Source: Luscinia megarhynchos
Lineage: Eukaryota; Chordata; Aves; Passeriformes; Turdidae
DNA length: 64,000 bases
Direction of reading: 5' to 3'
Assembly (NCBI GenBank): GCA_034336665.1
Contig: CM067570.1
Location: forward strand, 22,897,002 to 22,961,001
A model generated the notes under the pieces. It saw only the letters and a list, made by a program, of their open reading frames with translations, ran no database searches and was not told the DNA's origin. The translations under genes and the position numbers were made by a program. Shown in pieces: positions 25,201 to 33,307 of this stretch. Position 1 is the first letter of the stretch; each line of letters opens with the position of its first letter.

Positions 25201-28200
25201 ATTGCTACTTCAATACTGTCATCAGTAGGCCTTTCAAGAAGCAAAGTGAGCATTTCCAAACATAAAACCTCGTGAGCCTGTGGAAAGAGTATTAGCAAAG
25301 AATTAGAATGCACAATGTCACACTATCACCACAGTCATTTACTGCACAGACCTGTCCGGACTTTGAGGACAGGCAGCAGTAGAGGGGCAAAGCTCATTAA
25401 GAGGAAGTCAAAATTTCAAATCCAGTTTTCATATTAGTATTTACACCAATTTTCTAGCAAATGTGACTGTTTATTGAAGTGAATAAGCAAGCAATGAAAA
25501 ATACTTTGCCATTAAAAAAATAACAGAATGCATTTTCAAGAAGCAAATAAACCAGCACTTACATTACAGAACCCAGTTAAAAGTGCACTGTACCTATAAT
25601 TAAATCAGATCTTCAAGGATCAGGCATATAAGCAAACAGCGCATCTCAGATTGATTTCCTCTTTACCAAAATGCTGACTGTTTCCAACATTCCTGACTTG
25701 ACATTATTTAAATCAGACAATCCTGATTTCTGACATGCTAAAAAGTGGCATAGAGCTGGATATAAATGTGATTTAGATGCAACTGAGGCTACTTCTGCTA
25801 GTACACACATGCTGCAAAAAAACTCAGTTTAAGATCTGTGGGACAGAGCCTCAAATGATCCTTGCTTTGCATCAAGACATGCCTGAATACTAACCCAAAC
25901 ACACACATGAAATTTGGGGAAGCTCTGGAACATAAGTGTAATAATAAGTGCTGATAACTGCATAAGCAATTACTAATATCTTTTCTAAAGTGATCTTATC
26001 AACTTAAAGCAGGCATCACACTCAGGCTTTCAGCAACTTTCAGAACAGATAGAGAATCTTCACTTAGGGTACTGCTATCTTAAACTAAAAATTAGCCAAT
26101 GTAGGATTTGGACTGAGTAGAAACAAAGAAACATACCACATTTTGGTTCATCAAATGTGCAACAAATTTTGAAGATGTTAGACAGAGTTGCTGCAAAAGA
26201 AAAAAACAGGAAATTTTAACATATGGAAGAAAAATTCCTAACCCAGCCATACTATAGATTAACGCATCTCACAAACAAATTTGTTGTGAAACAGGTTGTC
26301 AAACTTTCATGATACTCTAATGCTACTAATGTCTTGACCCATGTCTTGGCTGTGTTCCTTTAACCCCACTTGACACAGTTACACTGCAGATTCCACATTC
26401 CAGCACGTTGCTCCTTTACATTTTACATACCTTGTCATTCCTGCGATAGCCTTTACGAAAATTCAGTATCAGCCTCTTGAGGATCAATTCACCAATATTT
26501 GGAAACTTTGAATTGATAATTGCCACAAGCGCCGCATAAACATGAGTAAAAATCGGAGAGGCGCTCTGAGCTTGCAAAATGGATCTAGACAGCAACCCCC
26601 TGTGAAAATTAATAAGTTTTAAAGACTTTTCTGGTAATAAAGCATGTAATGTTTTATTCAGTACTTACCACATGAAATAGTGTTGTGCAGTTGGAATAGC
26701 TGGAAGAAACCAGATGATCGTTTTCAAACCATGGTTTATCATGTCACAAAATAGATTTGTGCAACACATTTTACAAAATTCCATCTGAGCTGAAAAGTTT
26801 TAAACTGTTACCTAATCTTTCATTAAATATTGTTTATATTAAGAGTTACACTTAAAAATGCTAAGCATGCAAAAAGCCATCTTGTATCATGCAATAATCC
26901 CTTTTTAAGTCTGAACTTCATCTGATTATAAAATACTACTTAGAGCCTAAATGAATGTAAACAAAGAACTCATGAGATAACAGTTCTTTTATTATACAAA
27001 TTATCTCTTTTACATTTATGATCGAAGCCTGAAAAGAATCTGTGACTTGCTTCCCTCATCTCAATTTTGCATTTTGTAATGCTTAGGAGTACACAGAATT
27101 TGACTTTTGCTGTATTACTCAACTACACATGGGTGAGGAATAAAACAAAACAAACTTCCAAATGTGAATCTCCGAAGTACACACTGATACCCAAATCTAT
27201 CTTCCTTGTGATCTCTTGAAATCTTAAAAAAAACCTCCTACAGAGTACTAAATACAAAGTGCATAGGGACATTATTCCTACTTACTTTGGCACTGACAAA
27301 TGGAATAAAACTCACTTCATACCAGCGCACAGAAACAGAGTATTTCCATTTTGAAATTAGTTACTTCTTGCCTACAAACTGCAAGTGGTCTGTTTCAATT
27401 CTTTTATATCACCTACTTAAAATCACAGGAAAGGATCTGGCAGCCAGGTAAAAGTTCATGTCATTACTTTTAAACTCACCTTTGTGCAAGTTTGGAAGTA
27501 CTGAACTAAGGAGGAAAATGGTGCCATTTTCCATATACATTATTTTGACATTTATAAACCACACACAAAAACTTCTACAGACAAGTGCCCTCTAAAAATA
27601 TGCAATAAGTTCATTTTTAAACTAAAATAATATTGCGAGTATGAAAATTAAATTCTGGGGACATGAAATACAGGCAAGTAGAAAGCAGCCCTACAGCTTG
27701 AAACTTCATTATTACCTTTTAACAGAAATCACATTCAGGAACTATTTGCCCACTCGCCCTATTTTATTTAAATTACTTAACTCTCTTATTTTTATGCTAG
27801 TTGCATGACTCTGATCTTCCCATCACATATAACACACATGAAAAGCAATGCATTCCTCCTCAAACAAATCCATGACAGGGAAAGTGTCACTATTTGTCTG
27901 AAATGTAACAGAATAATTTTTGGATCTACCAAGCTCCAACAGTATAACGGTCATTTCTTTACATTACATCAATAAACAACACCAAAGGTAACTGTAGTAA
28001 AACTTGTTTTACTAAATAGTAGCTACAAGTATTATTTGTCACAGAAAAAAATGAAGCACTACAAAAATATACAGACAGTGACAATTGTAAATTACAAGTA
28101 ATTCAAGTAAAATGCATTGGGAAAACCTTAAGAAAAGGAAATAGACGCCATTTTATTCCACCAAGCATGTAAGGGACTATTCTGGATATGACAATATGGC

Positions 28201-31200
28201 CTAAGATTAATACTAAAATCTGACTAGCACCCATACACTACTCATAGCCCACACAGTGCTGTACACATGAACAGTTCCAGAAAAGCAAAATAATTATTTT
28301 AAAATACTAAGGCTTACCTGCCCCGAACAATATTCTCCTGAAGGAGCTCATGAATGATGTTTTCTATATTAGAAACGTTCACTTTATTGACAAGACCATT
28401 GATTGACTTCTTCAAGGCTTCCCAACTCATCCTCTGGTATGCCAAGCTATTACAAAGTATCACAAATTAGTAACGTACAAATTTGAAGATGCACTGAGTA
28501 AATTCATATACATATAGCATACATTCACATTTTCATTTAATCAGTAAAATAATTTTTAAAATATTCACTACATAAATGTGAAGACTTGTTCACAATTATA
28601 CAATCAACCACTAAAAAGTCATTGAACCAAAATTATAAACACAAGAGCAATTCTCTGCATATGGCATAACCCAGAATATTGCTTTGTAAGATGCTCCCAA
28701 AAATTCCAAGCTACATTCAGTATCCTGCTTTACTTTATTATTTACACTTTGCAGCAGGAGCAGGTACAGTTTTAATCTGATTCTCTAATCTCTCTTCTGA
28801 TAAAAACATACCTTCAAAACAGTGATCACAACACATAATGGATATCCCATTCTTCCCAACATTCTCTAAACATTGTAACTGTTTTGCTTGCAGCAAAAAT
28901 CCTACTATGAAACTTTGAACTCACCTATTTTTATCGGTGATTTGCTCTTGCATCATCCTGAGCTTGGCAGGTGGAATATATGCACCACCTGTGCGAGTGA
29001 GGATTGGATCCACTTCCTCTTTCTTCTTCTTTGAGGTGGTCTCATCATGAGCAAGTGAGCTCTGGCCTGTTGATCTGTCAGGACTCCTACGGTCAGGGTG
29101 ATGAGTATCTCCTCTGCTTCCTTCGATCATATTCTCTGTCCTCCCACCTGTCATAGTGTCTATCTCTCCCCCTTTCTATCCTTCTAAAGGGAAAAAGAAA
29201 AGACCACTAAACACTCAAGTGTATGTGAAAGGCTTTCACATTTTATTCCTGATAAAAAAGTGCTTTATTACGATTAAGAAGGGGCTCCATACCTTCCATC
29301 TGAACTTCTGTCATCATAGTATTCCCGTCTTGAATATTCCTCATCATATCTGCTGTCATCAGAGTATCTCCTCTTCCTGGGAGTTGGAGAACGAGACCTA
29401 TCACGCTCCATGTCCCTACTCGCAAACAAGACACAACAACTTTTAGTAAAAGGCTGAGAAAAGCAATGGCATTGATATTTACTTGCAATATAATGTAACA
29501 ATGCAGAAGTGTTCCAATTCTGCAATGTGAGTTTCAAAATATGTGTCACTCCAGTAAAAGGGAATACTTCAATAATAATTTGTCATCAGGAAAAAAATAT
29601 CAAAAAGCAAAGAAGCACTGTAAAAGAAAGCTCCTAGAACTTTGAAATTAAATGTTTAACAGTAATAACATCAAAAATCAACAGTAAATTCGGCAACTTG
29701 CGTTCCTTGGAACACATGTACTCCTTTGTTTCTACTTATTTTTGCCTGTATAGCATGAAGCAATCTTGCCCAAAAATGATAACTGTGATATCAGCAATAT
29801 GTGACTTCAAGCAAAAAGCTAGCATGAAATTTCCACTTTCAAGTCTCATGATAATTTAACCAAATGCTAAGTTTTAGTAACAAATCCATTTAATTACTCT
29901 TATATTGACATTCAAGTATTTTATTAAATTTACATTTGCCTTTTAGCACTTAGTTATGGTAATATACAAGAAGAAACACAACCTGATGATTTTTTTTAAC
30001 TTTTCTAACTCACTTTGTGAGTAATATATACAGAATTGAAGGATACAAAAATCAGTCATTCTACCTGTCCTCTGGAGACAGGCTTTCACGTCGGGAACTG
30101 TAGTTTTCCTTCCTTTCATGACTGGAGCCATGCTTTAATGAAACAGAAAGAAAAAAGAATCAAGCCCCAACATGACTGTGAACACCTATCTTCAGATCAA
30201 AGCATACCATGCCTTCAGTTCCCACTCCTTTACAAGGAGGGCCATCAAATAAAGCTGATGGCAGTCAGGTAGGACAAGGAGAAGTTCCTGGTTCAGTTAA
30301 GCAGCTGGACACCCTGCTACAGGATGCTGCAGATGCCTAATGCTTCCACAGGTTCAAGGCACTGAACGAACACAGAAGAAAAACCCACAAGGGTTACAAA
30401 AAAAAACTTTTATCTGGCTCAGGAAGCTGCAAACAGGTAGAGAGCAGGAGTGTATGTGGGTAAGTAGTTTTATAGTTGCCCTATTCCTAAACTCTTTAAG
30501 GCATCTGCTGTTACTTACTGCTGGAGACTAGAGAAGATGGACCACTGGTCTGCCTTTCCTGCTGCCTTCTTTCAGATGCCGTTTTAATGTGTTGTACCAC
30601 ACACAATACCATGAACAGAATTCCACCATTTCTTTTTTAAAGAGCATCCTTCCTCTCTCCTAAAAATCCCTTTCATTGCAAAATTTTTCCTTATGCTCCC
30701 CCTTTATACTAATCACAATTTATTTTCTCATGAGTCATTTCTAGTTTCATACATTATGAACATCTGAGTTGCACTGATTTACTTGGCAGATTTGCAGGAT
30801 TGTTTAAGTGATACACACTTAAACATTTCACACCAAATTCCATGGGCTGAGACATGATGTTTAGAAGTACAGAGTCATACAAAAATCACAACATGACAGC
30901 ATCTACAACAAATATTGAAAGATATACATTAAGATGTTTCTAAACAACTTTGGTAGAGTCAGGCAGCAGCATCTGTAACCTGAGTACTTTCATTGCAAGG
31001 GTCATCTCTTCCTTTAAAATATGTATGATTTTTCAGAACCACAATCTCATGATGTCACAGAGTGATTAACTGAAACAGGAACACCTCACTTGATAAACTC
31101 AACACAAGCATTTCCTTATGCACCTTGATGGAACTCCCTGCAGCAACACTCAGCTCCTTTGTTGAAGCAGCACCCTCTCCACCAACACACTGGCACACCA

Positions 31201-32501
31201 GTTCTTGCCCCACCAAAAACCCAATCAAAACTCTGGGTGACCAGAATATAATGACACCTCTTCCATAAAAAGCAGGGCAGCTGTTATCTCCAAAAACTTA
31301 ACTGAGGGGTGTGTATCTATGCAAACAAATAATTGTATTTTTGAGGCCACTATAACATATCCTAGAATATTACCTTTCCTAGGGTGCACTTCAAACACTG
31401 CTACAATTACACCCAGCATTCTCTTGCCTGCATCAAGATGATGATACAAAACAAGGGCATTGCATTATCCACTGGGAGCATGCATCCCAACAAAAGTTAT
31501 GTCCACCTGTTTAATTTTAGAGCCACGTTATCTCTGGCAGCAGAGATGGTAGAAGAAATTCACATATTCACCAAGGTTTTCTAACACTTTCAATGCTCAT
31601 TATACCATAGAGCAAATCACTGAATTCATCCAAGGATAAGAAAGAAAAGTCTTTAAGTTGTTTTTTTTCCCCAGCACAGTAATATAATGCTAGTCTGTAT
31701 CCTCAGCTTCCAAGAAAGTGAGTAACACAAAACAGTTACTGTATTTAAATCCCATCTAGCAGATGGGAAGAAGGCAGTGCGTCTTTTTAGGACGATTCAT
31801 TCCCATGGGTTCTTTATCATCTGTCTCTGCCCAAGCAGAACCAAAAAGCTGGATCTCAAAGAGTGAAGAAGCCTATGCAGGTTCCAACTCTGGAAAAGCT
31901 GGCAGAGTAATACTACAGATTTGAGGTAGTGCACCATAACAATATTGCTCTGCAAACAAGTCCCAAGCCTCGTGTACTTTACAAACACAGCATTTCTAAA
32001 TTTCTTCTTCTTGCATTCCCAAAAAATCACTCCCATACACTCAGAAATGGGACACGTAGCTTTTAAAATGAAAAGCTTTAACATGCATAGTATGACATAC
32101 ACTTGCCAAATTAACCACTACTTATTGTCTCTGTATCTTTTAAGATCATTGTCAGATTTTTCAAAATCTTTCTCCATTCCTCTACATGTTTACATTTGCT
32201 GTTGAGCCATCATCATTCAGTCAGTTTTGACCAGTTATTGTAACATTATACCCAAGTAATATTCAGGACTTTAACTGCAAGGACATCAGCAGCTAGAAAT
32301 AGCTGTAATTTACTGACTCCTAGCAGTATTTGTCTTGTAAACAGATGCCGTCTGTTACAGGTATTATTCACTTTGCATTCAGGAAGTTTTATTTAACATA
32401 TTATCAGCTACAGACCTAATTACCAGTAACAGTGGAGTGACCAAATCCTACAACTTAGCTTTAAGAACACTTACATTTACTTGTGTCACTCTGCTCTTCA
32501 T
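5135..32501 (-). CDS. CWC22: CWC22 spliceosome-associated protein (19 coding exons, whole span)
   Basis: CWC22 is a nuclear spliceosome component. Family knowledge: its MIF4G domain holds the DEAD-box protein eIF4A3 inactive and delivers it for exon-junction-complex deposition, linking splicing to nonsense-mediated decay. I joined 19 coding exons by similarity, GT-AG sites and phase. Order of parts: Arg/Ser-rich N-terminus (about 1-140), conserved lead-in around 145-158, MIF4G (about 160-345), acidic linker (about 410-443), MA3 (about 455-575), Ser/Asp tract (about 660-710), Lys/Arg/Glu-rich tail, then about 500 residues of decapeptide repeat. An Asn-Lys pair near 179-180 matches the region reported to contact eIF4A3. 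Removing one base at each of three homopolymer sites gives 1399 codons and a stop at 5135-5137; without that, translation fails in the fifth exon. Human CWC22 is about 908 residues, so the tail is a large extension. Identity is near certain; the exact tail is less so. Confidence 0.95.
5140..6648 (-). repeat. 30-bp coding minisatellite array
   Basis: This is a tandem array of about 50 full or partial 30-bp units within the last exon. Each unit encodes a ten-residue [14 protein letters not shown] motif. Variant positions include Ser to Asn, His to Arg/Asn/Gly, and Glu to Asp or Gln. Some units are shortened to RRESSPHRR. The array is far more GC-rich than its AT-rich surroundings. Most units contain the palindrome GAGCTC. 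Confidence 0.93.
6161..6573 (-). repeat. Higher-order blocks inside the array
   Basis: A 77-bp block encoding a variant run that includes [20 protein letters not shown] recurs at 6161-6237, 6389-6465 and 6497-6573. By eye the copies are identical. They lie 228 and 108 bp apart. This indicates duplication of multi-unit segments, not just single-unit slippage. Confidence 0.85.
7206..9788 (-). other. CWC22: CWC22 intron 19
   Basis: Intron between the Ser/Asp exon and the repeat exon. It is AT-rich apart from a more GC-balanced patch near 8600-8860. Short ORFs there have no recognisable product. Confidence 0.85.
9789..9985 (-). CDS. CWC22: CWC22 exon 19, Ser/Asp tract
   Basis: A 197-base exon with acceptor ATTAG and donor GTATTT. 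It starts [20 protein letters not shown] and then runs into about 45 residues that are nearly all Ser, Asp and Glu. A Ser/Asp-rich tract at this position is normal for CWC22, and the spacing of acidic and Ser residues suits CK2 phosphorylation. It leaves one base (G). Confidence 0.94.
10089..10190 (-). CDS. CWC22: CWC22 exon 18
   Basis: A 102-base exon with acceptor ATCAG and donor GTGAGG. It encodes [20 protein letters not shown] then [13 protein letters not shown], the conserved segment just after MA3. It leaves AC of a Thr codon. Confidence 0.95.
11153..11280 (-). CDS. CWC22: CWC22 exon 17, end of MA3
   Basis: A 128-base exon with acceptor TTGCAG and donor GTAAGT. It encodes [20 protein letters not shown] then [20 protein letters not shown]. 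It leaves GA to complete a Glu codon. Confidence 0.95.
12130..12282 (-). CDS. CWC22: CWC22 exon 16, MA3
   Basis: A 153-base, phase-0 exon with acceptor TCTCAG and donor GTAAGT. It encodes [20 protein letters not shown] then [20 protein letters not shown] and ends at DSIPWS. This is one of the most conserved parts of MA3. Confidence 0.96.
13291..13368 (-). CDS. CWC22: CWC22 exon 15, MA3
   Basis: A 78-base, phase-0 exon with acceptor ACCCAG and donor GTGAGT. It encodes [20 protein letters not shown] followed by FGLLAG. It is colinear with the family. Confidence 0.95.
13369..21848 (-). other. CWC22: CWC22 intron 14, the longest
   Basis: An 8.5-kb intron in the middle of MA3. It holds the CR1 fragment at 19364-20095. 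The rest is AT-rich with patches of moderate GC near 14190-14570 and 16200-16490 that I cannot assign. Confidence 0.85.
19364..20095 (-). mobile_element. CR1 LINE 3' fragment in intron 14
   Basis: The plus strand reads as the reverse of a CR1 3' end: a GGTTGAAAATACCTCCAAGACC-like stretch near 19380, then the familiar region on to a TTGGTGTCATCTGCAAACTC-like stretch near 20070. The element therefore lies on the minus strand, in the sense of CWC22. It is a 5'-truncated, diverged copy with no intact reverse transcriptase. CR1 is the dominant LINE of birds and other reptiles. Confidence 0.85.
21849..21909 (-). CDS. CWC22: CWC22 exon 14, MA3
   Basis: A 61-base exon with acceptor ATTCAG and donor GTAAGC. 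It encodes [20 protein letters not shown], a conserved MA3 helix pair, and ends in phase 0 before the longest intron of the gene. Confidence 0.95.
23044..23125 (-). CDS. CWC22: CWC22 exon 13, start of MA3
   Basis: An 82-base exon with acceptor TTCCAG and donor GTAAAT. It encodes [20 protein letters not shown] then IYLAIQS. It opens the MA3 domain, the second HEAT-like module of CWC22. Confidence 0.95.
23470..23515. repeat. TATG/TA microsatellite
   Basis: A run of mixed TATG and TA units in the intron between exons 12 and 13. Confidence 0.85.
24269..24364 (-). CDS. CWC22: CWC22 exon 12, acidic linker
   Basis: A 96-base exon with acceptor TTTCAG and donor GTAAGT. It encodes [20 protein letters not shown] followed by a run of Glu and Asp. 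The acidic run is a family feature, but its length varies between species. The opposite strand shows a poly-Ser ORF that is only its shadow. Confidence 0.94.
24676..24738 (-). CDS. CWC22: CWC22 exon 11, interdomain linker
   Basis: A 63-base exon with acceptor TAAAG and donor GTAGGG. Across the junction it encodes [20 protein letters not shown], the conserved linker between MIF4G and the acidic region. Two bases complete the previous codon and one base is carried on. Confidence 0.93.
24859..25065 (-). CDS. CWC22: CWC22 exon 10, end of MIF4G
   Basis: The exon is 207 bases with acceptor CAAAG and donor GTAAGT. It encodes [20 protein letters not shown], then [20 protein letters not shown] and a conserved acidic stretch ending in YNPEDVL. 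This closes the MIF4G domain and begins the linker. Confidence 0.96.
25142..25277 (-). CDS. CWC22: CWC22 exon 9, MIF4G
   Basis: The exon is 136 bases with acceptor CCACAG and donor GTAAGT. It encodes [20 protein letters not shown] and continues to VSPRGIN. It leaves one base (G) that completes an Ala codon in the next exon. Confidence 0.96.
26137..26190 (-). CDS. CWC22: CWC22 exon 8, MIF4G
   Basis: A 54-base exon in phase 0 on both sides, with acceptor TTGCAG and donor GTATGT. It encodes [18 protein letters not shown], a MIF4G helix found in every CWC22. Skipping it would keep the frame. Confidence 0.95.
26431..26599 (-). CDS. CWC22: CWC22 exon 7, MIF4G
   Basis: The exon is 169 bases with acceptor TCACAG and donor GTATGT. 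It encodes [20 protein letters not shown] and continues with MIF4G helices through [19 protein letters not shown]. It ends in phase 0 and is essentially colinear with the mammalian protein. Confidence 0.96.
28318..28446 (-). CDS. CWC22: CWC22 exon 6, start of MIF4G
   Basis: The exon is 129 bases with acceptor TATAG and donor GTAAGC. It encodes [20 protein letters not shown] then [20 protein letters not shown], the first helices of the MIF4G domain. The Asn-Lys pair here corresponds to the eIF4A3-contact residues reported for human CWC22. It is very strongly conserved. Confidence 0.95.
28447..28924 (-). other. CWC22: CWC22 intron 5
   Basis: A 478-base AT-rich intron between exons 5 and 6, with nothing notable. 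Confidence 0.85.
28925..29183 (-). CDS. CWC22: CWC22 exon 5, with apparent +1 frameshift
   Basis: Acceptor TTTAG precedes 29183 and donor GTGAG follows 28925. The first part reads [20 protein letters not shown] and on to YSSP in the frame carried from exon 4, then hits TGA. The second part, from PDRRSPDRS through [21 protein letters not shown] to ITDKN, is highly conserved and lies in the next frame. The exon is 259 bases, where phase requires a multiple of three. One extra base in the GGG at 29096-29098 (plus strand) explains both facts. It could be a sequencing error or a real loss-of-function allele. Confidence 0.85.
29293..29415 (-). CDS. CWC22: CWC22 exon 4, RS-rich N-terminal region
   Basis: Acceptor GAGTAG precedes 29415 and donor GTATGG follows 29293. 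The 123 bases keep phase (AG carried in, AG carried out). They encode an Arg/Ser/Asp/Tyr-rich stretch beginning [20 protein letters not shown], as expected for the disordered N-terminus. The reading frame is clean. Confidence 0.88.
29416..30064 (-). other. CWC22: CWC22 intron 3
   Basis: A 649-base AT-rich intron with no feature I recognise. Confidence 0.85.
30065..30132 (-). CDS. CWC22: CWC22 exon 3
   Basis: The acceptor ends AAAG before 30132 and donor GTAGAA follows 30065. The 68 bases encode [22 protein letters not shown], similar to the human N-terminal segment that ends SSPEDR. It enters in phase 0 and leaves two bases (AG) of an Arg codon. Another frame is also open here but does not match the family. 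Confidence 0.87.
30133..32474 (-). other. CWC22: CWC22 intron 2
   Basis: A 2.3-kb intron between the start-codon exon and exon 3. It is mostly AT-rich; ORFs in it are short and unconvincing. Confidence 0.8.
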
Positions 32502-32578
32502 CTTGACTTCCTGCTTTTTACAAACGTGCAGCAATGAGGCAATCCAAGCTGGAGTTCAGCATATGAAAACCATTTCAC
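32475..32578 (-). CDS. CWC22: CWC22 exon 2, start codon
   Basis: Acceptor TTACAG precedes 32578 and donor GTAAGT follows 32475. The start codon is 32501-32499, and the first residues MKSRVTQVN match the known N-terminus of vertebrate CWC22. The start has A at -3. The coding part is 27 bases and ends in phase 0. The 77-base leader in this exon carries two upstream ORFs. Confidence 0.88.
32518..32562 (-). promoter_or_regulatory. Upstream ORF 2 in the CWC22 leader
   Basis: A 14-codon ORF (MLNSSLDCLIAARL, then TAA) in another frame. It overlaps the end of upstream ORF 1 and finishes 16 bases before the CWC22 start. Confidence 0.55.
32556..32573 (-). promoter_or_regulatory. Upstream ORF 1 in the CWC22 leader
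   Basis: A five-codon ORF (MVFIC, then TGA) with G at -3 and G at +4, a strong start context. It is in frame with the main start but stops 54 bases before it. Confidence 0.6.
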
Positions 32579-32915
32579 CTGTAACACACAGAAGACAATC
32601 AAAAACTTTCCACCACTCACGGAACATGCACCTTTATTTTGTCTTTTACGGCTCCGCTTACACAAGCCCTTAAACCAAAAGGCTGCCCCGGGTTTATTCC
32701 GGCTCCCTGCGGAGACACGGCACGGCCGCCTCCGAACGAGCGGCCAGGCCGCGCCTGGGGCTGCGGGGCCCTGCCCACCGAGCCCGCCGCACGGCTCCCG
32801 GCCCGAGCCCGCCGCGCCCCCGGCCGGATGGGCCCGGGGCTGCCCGTACCCCACGGGGCGGCGGCGAGGGGCTCCCGGCCGAGCCCCGCAGCCCCCGGCC
32901 CGGCCCGGCCCGCAC
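32579..32915 (-). other. CWC22: CWC22 intron 1
   Basis: A 337-base intron lying mostly within the CpG island. Its GC content leaves open ORFs on both strands that are not genes. Confidence 0.65.
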
Positions 32916-33000
32916 CTCCTCCCGCCGCCGCCGCCGCCGCCGCCGCCGCGCACGGCCCCTGACGCGTCACTTCCGGCGGCGCGGGGTGAGCGCGCGGCCG
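32916..33000 (-). other. CWC22: CWC22 exon 1, non-coding 5' UTR
   Basis: A donor (GGAG then GTGCGG) lies at 32916/32915 on the minus strand, just after a run of GGC triplets within the CpG island. It fits as the donor for the start-codon exon at 32475-32578. The transcription start is inferred from the island and the motifs upstream; the right-hand boundary is approximate. Confidence 0.6.
32922..32949 (-). repeat. GGC triplet repeat in the 5' UTR
   Basis: About nine GGC triplets (CCG on the plus strand) lie in exon 1 a few bases before its donor. The tract is non-coding and probably length-variable. Confidence 0.85.
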
Positions 33001-33253
33001 GCCCCGCCCCGCCGCCGCCATGTCGGGGGCGGGAGAGCGCTGCGCCCGCCCCGCGCGGGTTCGGAATGAGCGGCGTCTCTCTGGGGCCGAGCGTCCCAGC
33101 GGAAACACGGCCTGCTTGCCAAGCGCGTGGCTCCCTCAGAAACACGTGCAGCAGCAGAGAGCGGTCAGCCGGGCTCCCTGAGGGATGGAGATCTGCCCGA
33201 AGCAGCGCTGGGAAACGGAGTGAATGAAATACCCGTGCCCCTTGAACAGCACT

Positions 33254-33307
33254 GAGCACACACTTCTGTGGAGAGCACACACTTCTGTGGAGAGCACACT
33301 TCTGTGG
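33254..33307. repeat. 19-bp tandem repeat, 2.8 copies
   Basis: The unit GAGCACACACTTCTGTGGA is repeated twice, followed by a third copy missing one CA. It lies just upstream of the promoter island. Confidence 0.9.

Larger units (their letters stand above)
24365..28317 (-). other. CWC22: CWC22 introns 6 to 11
   Basis: AT-rich introns separating the MIF4G and linker exons; the longest is 26600-28317. I see no mobile element or RNA gene. Confidence 0.8.
32680..33120. promoter_or_regulatory. CWC22: CpG-island promoter of CWC22
   Basis: A roughly 440-bp block of very high GC and CpG content sits in AT-rich DNA and covers exon 1. The core at 32960-33022 holds a 10-bp palindrome TGACGCGTCA (ATF/CREB-like), an adjacent ETS site (CCGGAAGT on minus), Sp1-type CCCCGCCCC, and a YY1-type ATGGCGGC on the minus strand. 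These are typical of TATA-less housekeeping promoters. A divergent plus-strand transcript is possible but unsupported. Confidence 0.8.

Noticed and set aside
29943..30131. Minus-strand ORF starting [11 protein letters not shown] over exon 3
   Set aside because: The frame that joins exons 2 and 4 in phase gives the family-like [13 protein letters not shown] instead.
32498..33280. Minus-strand 260-residue ORF across the CpG island
   Set aside because: It is open because of GC richness and crosses the exon 1 donor and exon 2 acceptor. The true start at 32501 matches the family.
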